64,000 nucleotides of DNA, from the NCBI GenBank assembly GCA_002914845.1, contig JXTC01000068.1, positions 717,284 to 781,283 on the forward strand. Direction: 5' to 3'. A program made the position numbers and the translations under genes. The stretch's first letter is position 1; every line of letters starts with the position of its first letter. The stretch comes from Trema orientale (taxonomy: Eukaryota > Streptophyta > Magnoliopsida > Rosales > Cannabaceae). The notes under the pieces were generated by a model, which made no database searches, was not told where the DNA came from, and worked only from the letters and a program-made list of their open reading frames with translations. Positions 25,073-38,358 of the stretch are shown piece by piece.

Positions 25073-28000
25073 TCTTTCAAGTAAGTAAAGCTTCAACAAC
25101 TTGTCAGTTACTGGAAAAACCGATAAGGAAATCCTTCAAAGCTCTCCACCTTTGATAGTAACAGTTATCTGACCTTTTGGTGCACTCGGCGCATGACACC
25201 AAATATATTGTCCATAATTCCCAACAGTGAGGCAAATATGATGCATGCCAAGAAGGATTGCTGCCCTGATTCTTTCATTAAAATGAGCTAGAAATATAAG
25301 ATATGAGTGTAGGTTTTCCATTAACCTTAGTGCTGTTATAATGAAAAATATATGTACATCTTATACATTTTTATGAGCGAAAATCATCTCCTTAGTAAAT
25401 CTTACCATGTATTAAATTGAAAGACAAACAATGAAAATCATAATGAAGAAAGTTGGGGGAAGAGTTTTTTGAAGAAAAAGGCGGTCTTGACTTGTTGTTT
25501 GGTTTGTGGACAGGATGATTTCAAAAGGATTCTTTTGGGATACTTGGTCAAATACTTGTGATGTTAATTCACCAATTTGTTTTTAAGAGGAAAGTAAGCG
25601 GATATATCCAATTATTAGCCTTTTAGCGTGGGCCCAATTGAAGGGTTAATTTCAAAAGAAGCATCATTTTCAATTTTTCCACTATAAGTCTATAAGAATT
25701 TTCATTTTCTCAACATTTCAATTCTACTGTCAATCACCATTAGCCATCGGTGTCGGTAGAGCTAGTTTTCTTAGAAATGCGACATCATTTTCTCTCTGCT
25801 TTTTTTCATTTCTCTTTCTCTCTTTTGTTATTAATTCATTTTTTTTTTAAAGTTAATTGTGTGGTTTTTACTTGAGTGGTTGGAATGGTCTGTTTCCTCT
25901 ATCTGTAACGCAAAGCATGTCTAACTTTGGGTGCTAGAATGAAAGTTTCAAGAGACAGTTGCCCTATATATGTATAGAACCTATTTTTACTATTGAGCTG
26001 GTTTACACAAGACACTCAATAATGTAATGTAGGTCTCTTTTTTGGTTATACATCGTAATGTAAGTCTAAGATATGGCTTCTATTCATATATTGGTTGAAT
26101 CAATCAATAACCTATCTCTTGAAATGTTGGTTGCTCATAGCTATTAATAACCTACGAGTCCATCAGTTAATATGTGAGTATCATCACTTTCATTTAATTT
26201 CACTATCCCAACTATGCCACCTTTGAAAGTTCGTTGTCATTAGAGTTAAAATAACACATGTCGTTTTTGGTTAATGGGGATATTACTGGTCATGAAACGA
26301 CAAGTGTTTTTTTGTCTTAAAGCTTGTCGCACTTGTAGTTCAGATTTTACGTTGTTGTCTTTTTTTTTAATGACAACGTATGTTTGTCTGCCCAATTAAT
26401 TTAATGTTCATAGACGTTTTTGTAGAAACTTAATTTTATTAATTAATACGCAATTCTCTGTCTTTATTGTCTGTTTGTTGCCCTGTCTAGCTAATCATTT
26501 GAAGAACAGGTCCTTAAATATTTTCCACTCTTCTCGTATCCATTTTGTAACGACTGTTGGTACTTTTTTTTTCCGAGGTAACTTGTTTTTTTTTTAATTA
26601 TTTATTTAAAGAAAAAGGACTTATCAAAGGACAAATGCACGCCAAAGCAAAGCACTGAAGTGCTCAGATAAGCACATGATCTCCCTCCTCCCTTGGGCTT
26701 AGCTTAGCTTAGCTCACTCCCGCAATCTGCCAATCTTCCATCCCCCATTACCAGTAATAGAAACAAAGATGAACAAACATCTAAGGTCTTGGAAATTAGG
26801 GGCAACTTCTTTCTCATATTCAATGTTAATTTAACCACATTTTTCACAAATTTATGTTCTCAGTGATCAACTGGAAGGCCCTTGCTGACCAGTCTCACTT
26901 TGTCGACTATGTCGAGGTTTTCGATGATGCCCATTTTTCCGAGCTTGATTTTGCTCCGATGACTTCTATCATGTCTTATTTTAGCTTCACCTTTATTAAG
27001 GCATGCTTATTTGTCTCGAGACAGATCCTTGTTTTCCACCTACAGGGGATCTCGATATGCTTCTCAATGACGAGGAAGAGGTCTGACTGGTTCTTATATA
27101 TATATATATATATATATGGGTGAGGTTTCAATAGTTACTGCTATATTTACCCATTGATGGTTACTACTTTTTTAGCCGTTAGATGAAAATCTAAAGATTT
27201 AAATTAAATTGGTAGGTGGGCAACAAAATTTATTGTAATTAATTAATTTTGATATTATAAAATTCTTTTGGAAGGGCAACTTAGTGGTGACCTACTAACA
27301 TAATATTTTTAATATATTTTTCATTTATTTAAATAGAATCTTAATATGAGATTCATTGCTTGATTCTTTTCCATTCCAGAGTATTAATTAAAAAATATTG
27401 AAAAACTTGATTCTTTCTCATTAAGTTTTTGCTCTCGGCAGTAGGAAGACCGGTCTTCACTGCATACTAAGTCTCTCCATCTTCTTGAAATACATTATTT
27501 ATTCATTTATTTAAACAAGATACATTTACAGGGACTTGAAGCCCGGACCACTCACATGTACACGCACGCACTCGCCCATCCAATCATTTGAGCTTAGCTC
27601 CAAGTAGCTTGAACTGTCTTTTATTTACGTTTGCATTCATCACCCATACTTATAAAAGAAAGTATTTGATCATTACATGCCCATGTTTCACTTTGACACA
27701 ATTCTTATGTACAGAAATTCGTATAGGGAATAGAAAAAGGAAGAAGAAGAAGAAGAAATAGCATAGAAGAAGTTCAACTCTTGGCACCCTATTTTCAGAC
27801 ACATCAGAATTGTTGATCTTTTTTCCCAACAATACATTGATTTTTCATTCTATTTTCAAATGCCCACAAATGCTTTTAACCTATAAGTGTTCAGTATCCA
27901 TGTAAACATTCTTTTTTTTTTTTTTTTTTTTAAAGTATTTGATCAGTCCATGCCCATAATTTTTCTCCTTGACGCAATTCATATATAAATATATATATAC

Positions 28001-28900
28001 ATATACAAAGAAGTTAATGAACATGACACAGAAAATTCAAAAGAATGAATCTTTGGCATTCTTTATTCACCAAAAGGGACCATTCTCACAAACTATTACA
28101 TGAAAAAAATGCCCACTAGTTTTCCAAATGTGACTGGACAATAGGTAAAATCATAAACTATTAAGTTTAATTAATTGCTGATTAGATTGGAAATAATTCG
28201 TATTCAATCTGAGAAATGAGAAAGCAAACTAAAATTATTTTAACCCTAGTTCAATCAATCGAAAATACTTGATATAGCGTTAGGGAATTCTCATGAATTA
28301 TGTGAATAAGAGTCGCAAGAAGGATATGGATTCCATGGAAGACTGACCTCTGAGACAAATTTTTGGTTGATGATGGAGAATGTGATCAATGGCCTGACCT
28401 GCCCGATGGGTGACGAAGGCTTAATTAAATGCAAAAATAAATAAATAAATAAATAAAAAATGGAATAAAAAATAAAACAAACAGAAAAAAATTCAACCGG
28501 GTATTAATTGCAACCTCACCAAAAACAAAAAAAAACAAAAAACAAATCTTTAGCATTAATTATAAACCTAATCAGTTCTTAAACAGCAGGTACCCATTGC
28601 TTAATTTAATTAATGCTTGCTCTAATTTAAATAATAAATTTATTATTACACACATTTTAATGATGGTTACGAGACGTAACCATTGAAACCTTTTCCATAT
28701 AATTATATATGTATATTTTTGGTAATAACAAAATACGTATAGAATAGTCATTTTGGTTCAGAACACAACCAGTTACGTCCATTTCCCTAACATAAGACAA
28801 GCCTAGGGCCCAACAACAGTAGAGACAGAGAAGCCCAAGCCCATCAAATGCTTCCTTCTGTTCATCGATCTGTTTGTTATTTATAGTTTTGTTTTGACCA
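25073..28900. other. AT-rich intergenic region
   Basis: The desaturase 3' flank comes first. A less AT-rich patch at 26640-27090 includes a 74-codon open stretch (LDFAP, DDAHFSE) that I do not recognise. A TA microsatellite at 27097-27117 is followed by a MITE-like terminus, and a related inverted terminus lies near 28655-28695. Poly-T at 27911-27930 and an AAAT repeat at 28437-28455 are also present. No gene can be supported. Confidence 0.5.
27117..28695. mobile_element. Possible TA-targeting MITE-like element
   Basis: The left end GGTTTCAATAGTTAC (followed by ATTTACCCATTGATGGTTAC and AGCCGTTAGATG) directly follows a (TA)n run. The right end read in reverse begins GGTTTCAATGGTTAC next to another AT-rich TATATATAATTATAT. 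The left 110 bp matches the reverse complement of 33840-33950. Either one 1.6-kb element or two separate ends is possible. Confidence 0.4.
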
Positions 28901-28933
28901 TTATTACCTTTGCTTTCGCGCCTTCTTCCTCAA

Positions 28934-30632
28934 ATGACGAGAATCGAAATGCTTTTTCAACCTCGCCGGCGACCGGAGAATCGATCTACGGCGAGAAAAG
29001 GTCACCAAAATCGATCTGATACCGTTGATATGGAGGTGGGACCAGCCGGAGAAGGAGCGGGAGCACTGTCTGACATGCGAGTACAGGGGTAAGCTCGTAC
29101 ACCAAATCAGAAATCGTACCTTGTGATATGCTTTATGTCTTTTGAACCCATTTTGGGTCCTTCATTGTTTTTAGGACAGGCTCATGAATTTGCCGAAATG
29201 GGTATGGTTTTGCTCTGATTGGTCGGTTGACCCAAAATTTCAACAGAACGTTTCACTTTTGGTTTGAATGAAGGAGCTTTCTTCCTTTTACACTCTGTTT
29301 TCACCACTTTTTAACCTTGACTGGGTAGAGTTATTATACAGACTTATATAGCTACAATGAGTCCTTTTGAGAACTAGACCTATTTATCAGTTGAAAGACC
29401 AACCCAAGTTTCAGTCTTTAGCTTTTGTTTCAACGTAACAGAGACAAGCTTGGTAATGTTTCTGGGTTTTGTGATCCATTTTTGTGTTCTTTCATTTTTT
29501 GTTGTTTTTGGCACCCGGGTTTCTTTCTATTATTTCTTTAAATATATGGTTCTTTTCATTTCATGCTTTGGCAGTATGTTGTTCAATAATAATGGTGACC
29601 ATGATTTTTTATTGGCAGCTCTATTTTCGTAGAGTTTTAAGATTTGAAACTTTCTTTTTAATTTTTTTTTTCTCGTGAAAATATTTATTTTGATAGGAAA
29701 ATATGCTTTAGAGATCTTAAAAATCATTACTTCTAGTGTTTATGTCTTCTCTGAAACTGCTTTGCTTGCTTATCTTTTTTCGTGGAGTGGTCTGCCTGAA
29801 TATCGCATTAAATGCCATACTTGGAGACCAAAGTTTGAGTCTTGAAGTAGATCAGCAGTTTGAATTTTTTTCAGTCTGGAGTTTTGTTTGTCTTTAAGCT
29901 TAGTGACCAATTGCTTCAGTCTGATCTGTTTTTGAGGCCTTCTTTTAGATTTGGAAAAACTCGTATGGCATTAGTTTAACATATCAGAGGCTTCCAATTA
30001 TGAGTACATTTGATAACAAATATATTGCAAGTCAAAATGTCAACTGCTTAATACATATTTTTGGTAGCTTTGAAGGGTAAGAAACTTTTGTAAAGATTCG
30101 AGCATTCAAGCAGAGCCAAACCCAGTTATTGTCGTTCAAGTTTCCAGTTTAGCTTCACTAAGCAATGTTTTTAGTTATGGTCCCCCTTATCCATTCTGTC
30201 TTGTCTTTGGTTCTTTATGGATCCTCCAGGCTCCAAGCATTCTTTTTTCACATTGCCTCGCTAGTATTTTTTTTTATTTTTTTATTTTAAATACATATGG
30301 CTGAGTCATATCTTCCTTAATGATCCTGGAATTTTCGGTAAAATTTTAACACTTAATATGTTTGGGTGCATTTAGTGGTATGCAGGTTATTATGTTTCCT
30401 CGCGAGCGTTTGCACTTAAACATTATGGTTCCTTTGTATTCACTCAGTTTTCACTTTATATTTCACAAGATGGAGAAAAGTGAATCTTAGTATACTCTAA
30501 GATACTATTTAACTTGAAAAGTGCCCGGATGCTCGTTGTAATCTTTATTAACATATTGTTTCTTACAGTTTGCGCACTCCCATTAAAAAAAGGAACAAGA
30601 AAGAGTGTTATCACGAGGAGTTGGAACGATGA
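28934..30632 (+). promoter_or_regulatory. Candidate spliced upstream ORF in the B3 gene leader (72 codons)
   Basis: An ATG at 28934 opens a frame to a good donor (CAGGG|GTAAGC, exon end 29088). Joined to the acceptor TTCTTACAG (exon start 30569), it continues in frame to a TGA at 30630-30632. That stop overlaps the main B3 start as ATGA. The joined length, 219 nt, is a whole number of codons. The arginine-rich product (MTRIEMLFQPRRRPENRS...) is not recognised. The leader intron is inferred from splice signals only. Confidence 0.4.
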
Positions 30633-32709
30633 ATATTTTTGAGTTTTTCAAGATTATCTTGATGGAAGATTCAAAGAAGCAGTTGGTAAGCATCTCTTTC
30701 GTAAATCTGTAATTCATTTCTGGTTCTTTGGCTCTTAAAATTTTGAGATATAGATGTGTTGTCCTTTGATTTATGGTTTTTGATATATATTTTTTCTGTT
30801 TGTCACTACATAAGAATGCAATGAACTAATTTTGACTTGCATATGGATTGAGTTTTGAATCATGTGATATAGCTTTAAAGCATCGTTAGAATTTCCTTTA
30901 GGCATTAAAGAACAAGTAGAAAAAATAAAAAATAAAAAATTGAACGCTGAAGGTCCAAGAACCACTGGATTTATCAATCATAAAGGGAGATCTCCTGGTG
31001 CACATGTAGACAGTGACCATGTCAGCCTTTCCTTTCTGTTAATCTAAAATACTTAATGTAAGGAAGTAAGGAAGAACTACCCAGGAAAAGAATGCAATCG
31101 TAACTCACTATGTCAAGACAAGCACACATTTAAGCACAAACAAGGACAGATTGCATTCATTGAACTAAAATTTTTTTGACATGTATTTTTGTTATCCTTC
31201 AGTTGTTTGAATCTAAGTTTCGCATCAAGGGATACTCAAACTGTGAAAGTTTAATTGTTTCTTCATTTGTGCTGTGTAGTATTGTATTTCACTGTTGTGA
31301 CTATAATATTTTTGATATATGAAGTTCAGCTCACCCTTCCATTTCAATAATACCTGAAAAATAAAGTTTCATATTAATCTATTAAAGCATCTGTTCTTGG
31401 AACATTAAGGGCAGAAACATCTGGCATGTTATTTTGGGTGGGTTTAGCGGGAAGAGATCAAACTTTTCTGTATGGAGTTCGTGTTGTTTTATGTGCAAAC
31501 TTCCTTCTAGACATGTTTCTTCTCTTTTGTACTTTTTAGAGAATGTCAATAAGTTGTGTGTTCTAAGAATACTAATTGTGATTCATGCAGGAACTTCCTA
31601 AGAAGTTTGTGTGGCTACATGGGGAAGCTTTATCCAGTACGGTATTTCTTAAGCTTCCCTGTGGTCAACAGTGGGAAATTGGCTTGCTTAAAAGTGATGG
31701 CAAGGTGTACCTACAACAAGGCTGGCCAAAATTCACAGAGCACTATCAACTGGATAATGGATACTTGCTTTATTTTAGATATGAGGGGAATTCCCATTTC
31801 GGTGTTTCAATATGTGGCCTATCGACTTGTCAGATAGAGTACCCTTCTATTCCTACCCAATCTGATGGAAAACTCAAGGTGCCCAGCAGGAAGGAAAAAA
31901 CTGAAGAGGCTAATTCAGTTACACCACCAACTTCTCAAGCACAAAAAAGAATGAGAACCAGTGCTACTGGTATGTGTCCACTAGGCCATGTGGCTGGGAT
32001 GAAATCTCAAGTTTCTCAGAAGAAAACCGAATCTGGAGGAAGTAAGTCTTAATATCAGAGGTCTGAAACATGCTAAGAAAATCAGGTAATAGTTACCATG
32101 TTCTCATCTGCTACTTTTGTTTGCAGGCAAATTCAAGATAAGCAAGACGGGAAGTGGAAGGACTTATAAGTCTTACAAAGATAGCAGAGCTCTTGAAGCA
32201 GCTAGCAGCTTCTCTTCCCCAAAACCCTTTTTCAAAAAAGTTGTTAGGGATCATCCTAGTGCTTGTTATAATTTGGTTAGTGTGTCAAGATCACATCGTC
32301 TTATACATTCAGATGCTTCAAATATATATAGCCTCTTCCCTTGTAATCTCCTCTCTCTATGGTTTTATTTTGATAGTGAGAAACTAGCGTCTTTAAGTAC
32401 AATGGTTAAATTTCTTTGGTGATTACCAATGAAAGTTTCAACAACTTCATTCTTTCTCTGCAGCGCCTGCCCAAAAACTTCGTTGATGGTCATCTGGAAC
32501 GAAAGGATCAGATTGTAATCCTTCAAGCTGGGGCGAAAAATTGGCATGTGAATCTTTTAAAGTGCCAATCAGGGTATTTTTTCGCTAAAGGATGGAATAA
32601 GTTTCTGACTGGAAATTCTCTGCATCCAGGCGATGTTTGCATCTATGAGCTGATTGAGAAGAACCAAGCCTTGCTGAAAGTTTCAATTTTCAAGCGTAAT
32701 GCAGTTTAG
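30629..32709 (+). CDS. REM-like transcription factor with two B3 domains (4 coding exons)
   Basis: Coding exons: 30629-30685, 31591-32041, 32127-32275, 32464-32709; 903 nt, 300 aa. The first B3 domain spans about residues 4-100 (FEFFKIILMED, LELPKKFVWLHGE, WEIGLLKSDGKVYLQQGWPKF, YFRYEGNSHFGVSI). A polar linker with KRMRT follows, and the second B3 domain covers about 195-298 (PFFKKVVRDHP, LRLPKNFVDGHLE, WHVNLLKCQSGYFFAKGW, GDVCIYELI). This order is typical of the REM subfamily of plant-specific B3 DNA-binding proteins, often linked to flowering and reproductive development; target genes are unknown. The second donor is GGAA|GTAAGT and the AGC serine is restored across it. The gene stands alone, with a long leader intron upstream. 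Confidence 0.88.
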
Positions 32710-33718
32710 TTGTCAATGCTGCAATTGTTGGAATTAAACACTTCGAGTCTGTAGCTTTGATGTCTTTTTTCTCAAGCTTGCATCTCATGTGAATCTTAAC
32801 AGGGTTTCTAGAGGTTTGCAGTAGTGAGTTATGTTCTTAGGACTACCGAGTATGATTTACTTCTTTCTCTAGGTCTATTGTTGGGTTTTGGCATTATCTT
32901 AACTTGTCATTTTGACGACTTAATTAGCTAATCCAGTGCTGTGATCCCGGTTGTGGGCTACTCATTTGAGGTTCAAAGGTTATGCGTTTTGAAGTGATAT
33001 ATTAACAATTCAAACTTCTCAACTATAAGGATAAATGGAACTGAAAGCTGTGAAACGGTGAAGTGCCTCAAGAGAGGGAGTAGTGTGCATTTTATATAAT
33101 GATCTCATGCAATCAATGGCTCTTTTTTATTTTTCGTGAATGGACACTACTATCTCTAATTCTTAAAAAACATAATATAACATAACGTTAAGAGAGGAAT
33201 TTTTAAAATATAACACAATATCGTGGAAATTTTTAAAACATAACGTTAGGGGGAATTCTTAAAACATAACATAATGTCGAGGGAAATTTTTAAAACACTT
33301 TGTATTACAGAGGATAAAGTGAGATAAATAGTATAATTCAGGGAAAAAAAATTAAAAAAAAAAACTAAGAAATAAGATTTTATTGTGTAATACTATATAA
33401 GGGTATTTATGTCAATTTATTAGAGGATAGTTTTGTAGATAAATAATAATTTAGAAGGTTGTGTGGAGAGAAAAAATATTATGTGTGGTCAATTATATAT
33501 ATGAGCACCAATCTAGCAAGTATTTTATTTTATTTTTTAACTTATCTATAGATATTATTTTCCCTAATCATCACGTACATGTCTTTATATGTAGGTAAAG
33601 AGAGAAAGAGAATTAAATAATGTGTATTTATTATTTTTTTTTCCTATTACTCAAATTATAATAGCCGTTATATCCCACTTTTTTTTTTAAAAAAAAAATG
33701 TACTGGATTAACCCTATA

Positions 33719-33949
33719 TATATATAACTATATATATGGAAGACTTCTCAATGGTTACAATTTTTGTGTGACCATGAATGGATACTAAAAAAAATAGTGA
33801 TAGCATTAATTTTTTTTTTTATGCTAATAAATAGCATTAAATGTTTTTGGCCAACCACCAACCTAATTACCACCAAAGAATATAGATCTAACGGCTTAAA
33901 TCATTGTAACCATCCATGAGTAAATATTGTTGTAAACATCTAAATCAAA
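33719..33949. mobile_element. TA-microsatellite-flanked MITE
   Basis: About 230 bp is bounded by TATATATATAACTATATATAT on the left and ATATATATATAC on the right. Imperfect inverted ends contain CTCAATGGTTACAA and its counterpart ATGTTTACAACAA. Its right half in reverse (ATTTACTCATGGATGGTTACAA, AGCCGTTAGAT) matches the element end at 27117. Rice 'Micron' elements behave similarly by inserting into (TA)n; relatedness is not shown. Confidence 0.5.
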
Positions 33950-34512
33950 CCCATATATATATACTTCTATATAATAATTTCTTCCCGACTTATGAAAATG
34001 GAGAACCGAAAATTAGAGGAGGGTGGATCACTGACTAATGCTTACTAATGAGAATCTTTCGTCTGGATGGACTGTTCAAGAGCACGAGGTCATATATAAA
34101 TGATGAGTATAGCGTTTTAATTTCTTTTCAGATTTTCTTATCGTTATACTATTATCAAGGAGAATATCACTTTTATACTTTATGTTTTGACATTTTATTT
34201 AATTTGTATTTTATATTTTGGTTATTATCAACATTAATCTTTAGATTTAATAATATTTGTTATAAGTTTATACCTTAAAACTAATTTAGAGTAGCTAATT
34301 TATCAAGATAATTTAATAAATTTATTTTCGGATCAATTTTCATATGGTAAACAGTATTTTGGTAAATTAATTGCTCTAAATTAATATTAGAGTATAAATT
34401 TGTAACAATTCTAAAGATCAATATTGATAATAACTAAAACACAAGGTATAATTTAAATAAAGTGTCAAAATAAAAGGTATAAAAATAATATTATCTCTTA
34501 TTATTATTATTG

Positions 34513-34698
34513 GGGAGGGCTACAGTAGGGGCGCCCCTACGTAGGGCCGCCCCTACGTAGGGTCACCTTTTATAAACCGTTTGATGGGAATCTGTGAGAA
34601 ATAACGGAAATCTGTGGGGAATCTATTTATATACAGATTCCCATCAAACGGTGTATAGATAGGGCCCTACGCAGGACGTCCCTACTGTAGACGCGCCC
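34513..34698. mobile_element. Palindromic MITE, copy 2 (inverted orientation, 186 bp)
   Basis: Same family as 3200-3370 and 39265-39435 but in the opposite orientation. It is 15 bp longer because the segment CGCCCCTACGTAGGG is tandemly duplicated near the left end. The inner arms ACCGTTTGATGGGAATCTGT and their inverse are well kept. The flanks are TTATTATTG and TTATTGTTA (7 of 9), low-complexity and therefore weak evidence for the duplication. Confidence 0.8.
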
Positions 34699-34976
34699 TT
34701 ATTGTTATTATTATTATTATTGTTGTTGTTGTTGATATTTTGGTGATGCGCTGTATCAATATTTGGTAAGATAACTTATACAACAAAGTTTCACTTTAAT
34801 GACCATTATTTCGAACAAAATTATGGTCAGACATCAATCTCCATCACGGTCTCACAAAATGGTTTCATAAAAGTTATTTTTATGCTCATTTTGCCTTTGC
34901 CTTTATAATATGAAAGTTATGTAAGTACCCAGAACTTTCAAAATGTTTCATTCAGTTAGTTTTATGGATGAAACTT

Positions 34977-35151
34977 CTTCTTTTTTTTTATATATTTATA
35001 AGTGAGGCTTAATTAATAATTACAATTTATTATAAATAAAAGAAAATAATTCATACACTTTGAAAGTTGAACTCCTGATCTAATACTCAATCCCTACCTT
35101 ACCTATCCATTGTGGTAGCCCTAGTGGGCAAAAATAAAAGAGTGAGTTTTC
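34977..35151 (-). mobile_element. Degenerate SINE, same family as 62318-62488
   Basis: The flanking direct repeat TATGGATGAAACTT lies at 34963-34976 and 35152-35165. Between them the plus strand reads T-rich tail, AAGTGAGGCTTAATTAATAATTAC, then AAGTTGAACTCCTGATC, the inverse of a decayed B box. The same order of landmarks is seen in the better preserved copy at 62318-62488, so transcription polarity is minus. Confidence 0.65.
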
Positions 35152-36629
35152 TATGGATGAAACTTTTATTTTGATACTATTGCCCTTTTAGATAGCAAAG
35201 TAATACAAGCTACACATTTCGAAGGGCAAAGAAAAAAGAATCTTATATAGAAAATTTGAATTAAAAAACATAAATAAGAAAACATAGAAAGGATTAACAT
35301 ACATAGTTTGAACTTATTTTCTATAGTAATATAGTTTCTTTTGTTTTCAGGTTTTGTTTGGTTTTATTCTCTTTATTAGTTTTTCTCTATTATGCTCTCG
35401 CATCTATTTTCAGCCAAAAAAATATATTAAATGTACATTTTTTATTTGATATAAAATATTTCAATTTTTTCATTAAAAAATCAATTTTTTTATTGTGTTA
35501 TTAATTAATTTGATATTTAGGATTTTTTCTTTTAATTTCAGATTTGCCGTTTAAAATGTTGTAGTTTGTCTCACTTTCCCCTAATAGGATAAAAAAATCA
35601 AAATGGCGGTTTCCATTTTTATAACTGAGGACAATGGGCATTTATAAAAAAATTTCAGAAGGTTGGCTTCCCCAAAGAAAAAAAAAAATCAGAAGGTTTG
35701 GAGACAATTTGTGCTACTTTTCATATTAAAAGTGGAAAGGTTTGTGTAGATTCACTAGGGGAAAAATGACGAAGAAAAACATGCCCAAAAAGATGTTACT
35801 CACTTCAAATCTTTTCCAAGTCATTTTGGTCTTTCAACAGCTTTGTCTCTCTTTGTTTGGGCTTTCCCATATTAGTCCACACTGAGAAAAGGACATGGAC
35901 AGGACTATTTGGGATTCTTTAGTCTTTTTTAAGACTAGGTTGATATAATGTCTTTTTAAGTTCAAAAGTTAGGACTAGGTGGAGAGAGAAAGAAAATGGT
36001 TTCTAAATCTGCCCTTGGTCAAAAGTGAATTGGTAAGTAGAGCATTAAATGATCCTCTTTTTCTCCAACCTGACACTTTTTTCTTTCTCTTTTTTTTTTG
36101 TATTTTATTTCTCTCTTTCTCTCACTTTTTCTTCTTCTTCTTTTTCTTCATCTTTGGTTCTCTATCAGAAAATCACATGTTTGGTTTCCATCTCTAGAGG
36201 ACCATGAAAATTTCAAACCATAAACCCGATTAATCTCTCTATTTCTATGTCTCATTGTATTTCATTTTACTTTAATTTCTCTCATTCTCTCTCTTTCTCA
36301 CACACTCTCTCTCTTCTAGTTCATATTTTCTTATTTCAGCTCTCTCTTTCTCCCTTTGTTAAAAACTGTGTTTCTTAATATCTATTTAACTATTTTGTAA
36401 AAAAAAAAAAAAACTCAGCTGAAAAATATGAGGATTATATTGGAGAGTTGTTTGGATTTTGATGGTGAGTAGTGAAGTTTTGTTCAAAATTAGTTTTTTA
36501 TGGTTGATATTGAGTAAGTAATATTTAAAGGAGGACCATAATACTGATTTAAGCATTATTGTGCTAAAAATTTCATATTTTGACACATTCGTTATCTTTT
36601 TAATATCTTGTAGATCTCATTGTGACGTC

Positions 36630-38260
36630 GTAGGTCAAGATTAACTTGACCTCATGTCAAGATCCTCTTGATTTTTGGTCAAGATTATATTGCTTTGAAG
36701 AGGTAGGTCAAACTGATGTTGATATATGGTCAAAACTAACTTGACTTTAGGTCAACATCATTATCTTAACCTTTAGTTAATATCATATTGAATTAACTGG
36801 TGAGGACTCAGTCACACAAAAGTATTCGTGCTGTGGCAATTCAAGGCACAAGAGGTAGATTTGTCCTAGTCCGATTCCACTATGTAGCATGATTAATGAA
36901 TTTGTAGACCGTCCTACAAGTATGCGACAAGAGGTTCCTAACTTGAGATCAAGAAACTTGCCTTAGGGGTAAGAAGTTATTGACTTGGAGTCAATATGTT
37001 CTTGATCTGAGGTCAAAAAGATATTGACTTAAGGAAAAAAGTACTTAACTTGGAGTCAACAATATTTTCAGTAGGGATTATAAAGTATTATATGAAACTT
37101 GGTCACGATGTTGTATATGATGTGTTTTTAAATTTATAACTTGAAATTTATTAAACCAATTCAGGATTTTTTTATTTGGGGTCAAAAAATTTGCTATATT
37201 TTATTTTCTAATTCATTAATTAGGTCAAAAATGTATTGACCCCCATGTCAAGAATTTCTTGAATGGGATCACAATCTCTTTAATCTAAAAATTGAATACA
37301 ATTTTGTATGCTTATCAATTCAAGAAATTCTTGACCATGGGTCAAGTAATACTTGCCTTGAAGTCAAGATATTCTTGATCTAGAGTTAAGATAGATCTGA
37401 CATAGAGTCAAGTTTTTCTTGACCTGGAGTAATAAATAATATTTTTACTAAATGCATTGAAATTCACCGAAATATCTACTGAATATATGACTTTTAGTAA
37501 AATGATAGTTATCGAATATGCGAAAAATATAAGTAAATATTGAATATTATTTACTAATCACGAAAACCATAAGCCAAAAATAGGGGGAAAAAAAAAGTAA
37601 TTGTCTGAATCATAATCAAAATAAAGCATTGTCTTTGCTTCCCTAAATTAAGTCACTCTTGTCGTTCGGTTTCGATATAGTCCTCATATTTCTGCAATCT
37701 ATGATAATACAACTCACACGCAAGCTTATGATGCAACTGACTTGTCGGATATTAGGAATTCAGTATACTTGATGACAAATATATCACAGTCCCTGCTAAA
37801 TAATAGCAAAATATCAAGTTAAATAAAACAATAACAGGTCAAGTGAAACTTGACCCAGGGTCAATTAATCCTTAACTTGGGGTCAAGAACTTCCTGAGCT
37901 AAGGTCAATGAGCACTTGACCCAAGATATCAAGAGTTTCTTGACTTCAACCAGAGAAATTCAAATAAATAGGAGGTCAAGAACCTTTTGACCTAATTGTC
38001 AAAGGTTTCTTGACCAGGAGGTCATGGAGCTCTTGACGTGAGGCTAAGAAGCACTTGACAAGAGTCAAGAAGATTTTGACTATGGTTAAGAAGCATTTGG
38101 CTCAGGTTAGAGCTAAGAAGATCCTAAATCCAGTAAATGTGCTCTTGACCAAAGCCAAAAAATACTTGGCTTGGGTTCATAACTTATCAACCTGAATCAA
38201 GAGAAACTTGACCTGAGTCAAGAACTTTTTGACCTCAGGTCAGAATATTTTTGACCCCAT
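36630..38260. repeat. Array of about 40 TTGAC/GTCAA cores
   Basis: By manual count about 40 TTGAC cores lie on either strand in 1.6 kb, many as TTGACC or TTGACT (the WRKY-bound W-box) and many paired as convergent or divergent palindromes, for example GGTCAAGTGAAACTTGACCC and CTTGACCATGGGTCAAG. Chance would give only a few. Spacing is irregular, roughly 15-30 bp, so this is not a simple satellite. The array lies wholly inside the Mutator-like element. Confidence 0.8.
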
Positions 38261-38358
38261 CGGAATATCAATATCTGAAACATTTAGTCCATTCAAAGAA
38301 GTCAAGATAGCGTTTTTCCTAATATGCAATATAAAAAAATAAAAATTTTCACATAAAA

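Larger units (their letters stand above)
32710..35883. other. AT-rich intergenic region with small transposons
   Basis: This is the 3' flank of the B3 gene. At 33160-33300 the phrase ATTTTTAAAACATAACGTTA occurs in several imperfect direct copies. A TA-flanked MITE (33719-33949), MITE copy 2 (34513-34698) and a SINE (34977-35151) follow. No gene is seen. Confidence 0.5.

Noticed and set aside
26854..27093. Open frame with DDAHFSELDFAP, possibly a transcription factor exon
   Set aside because: No recognised domain, no splice-linked neighbours, and the frame runs into a TA microsatellite. Kept only as a note in the intergenic entry.
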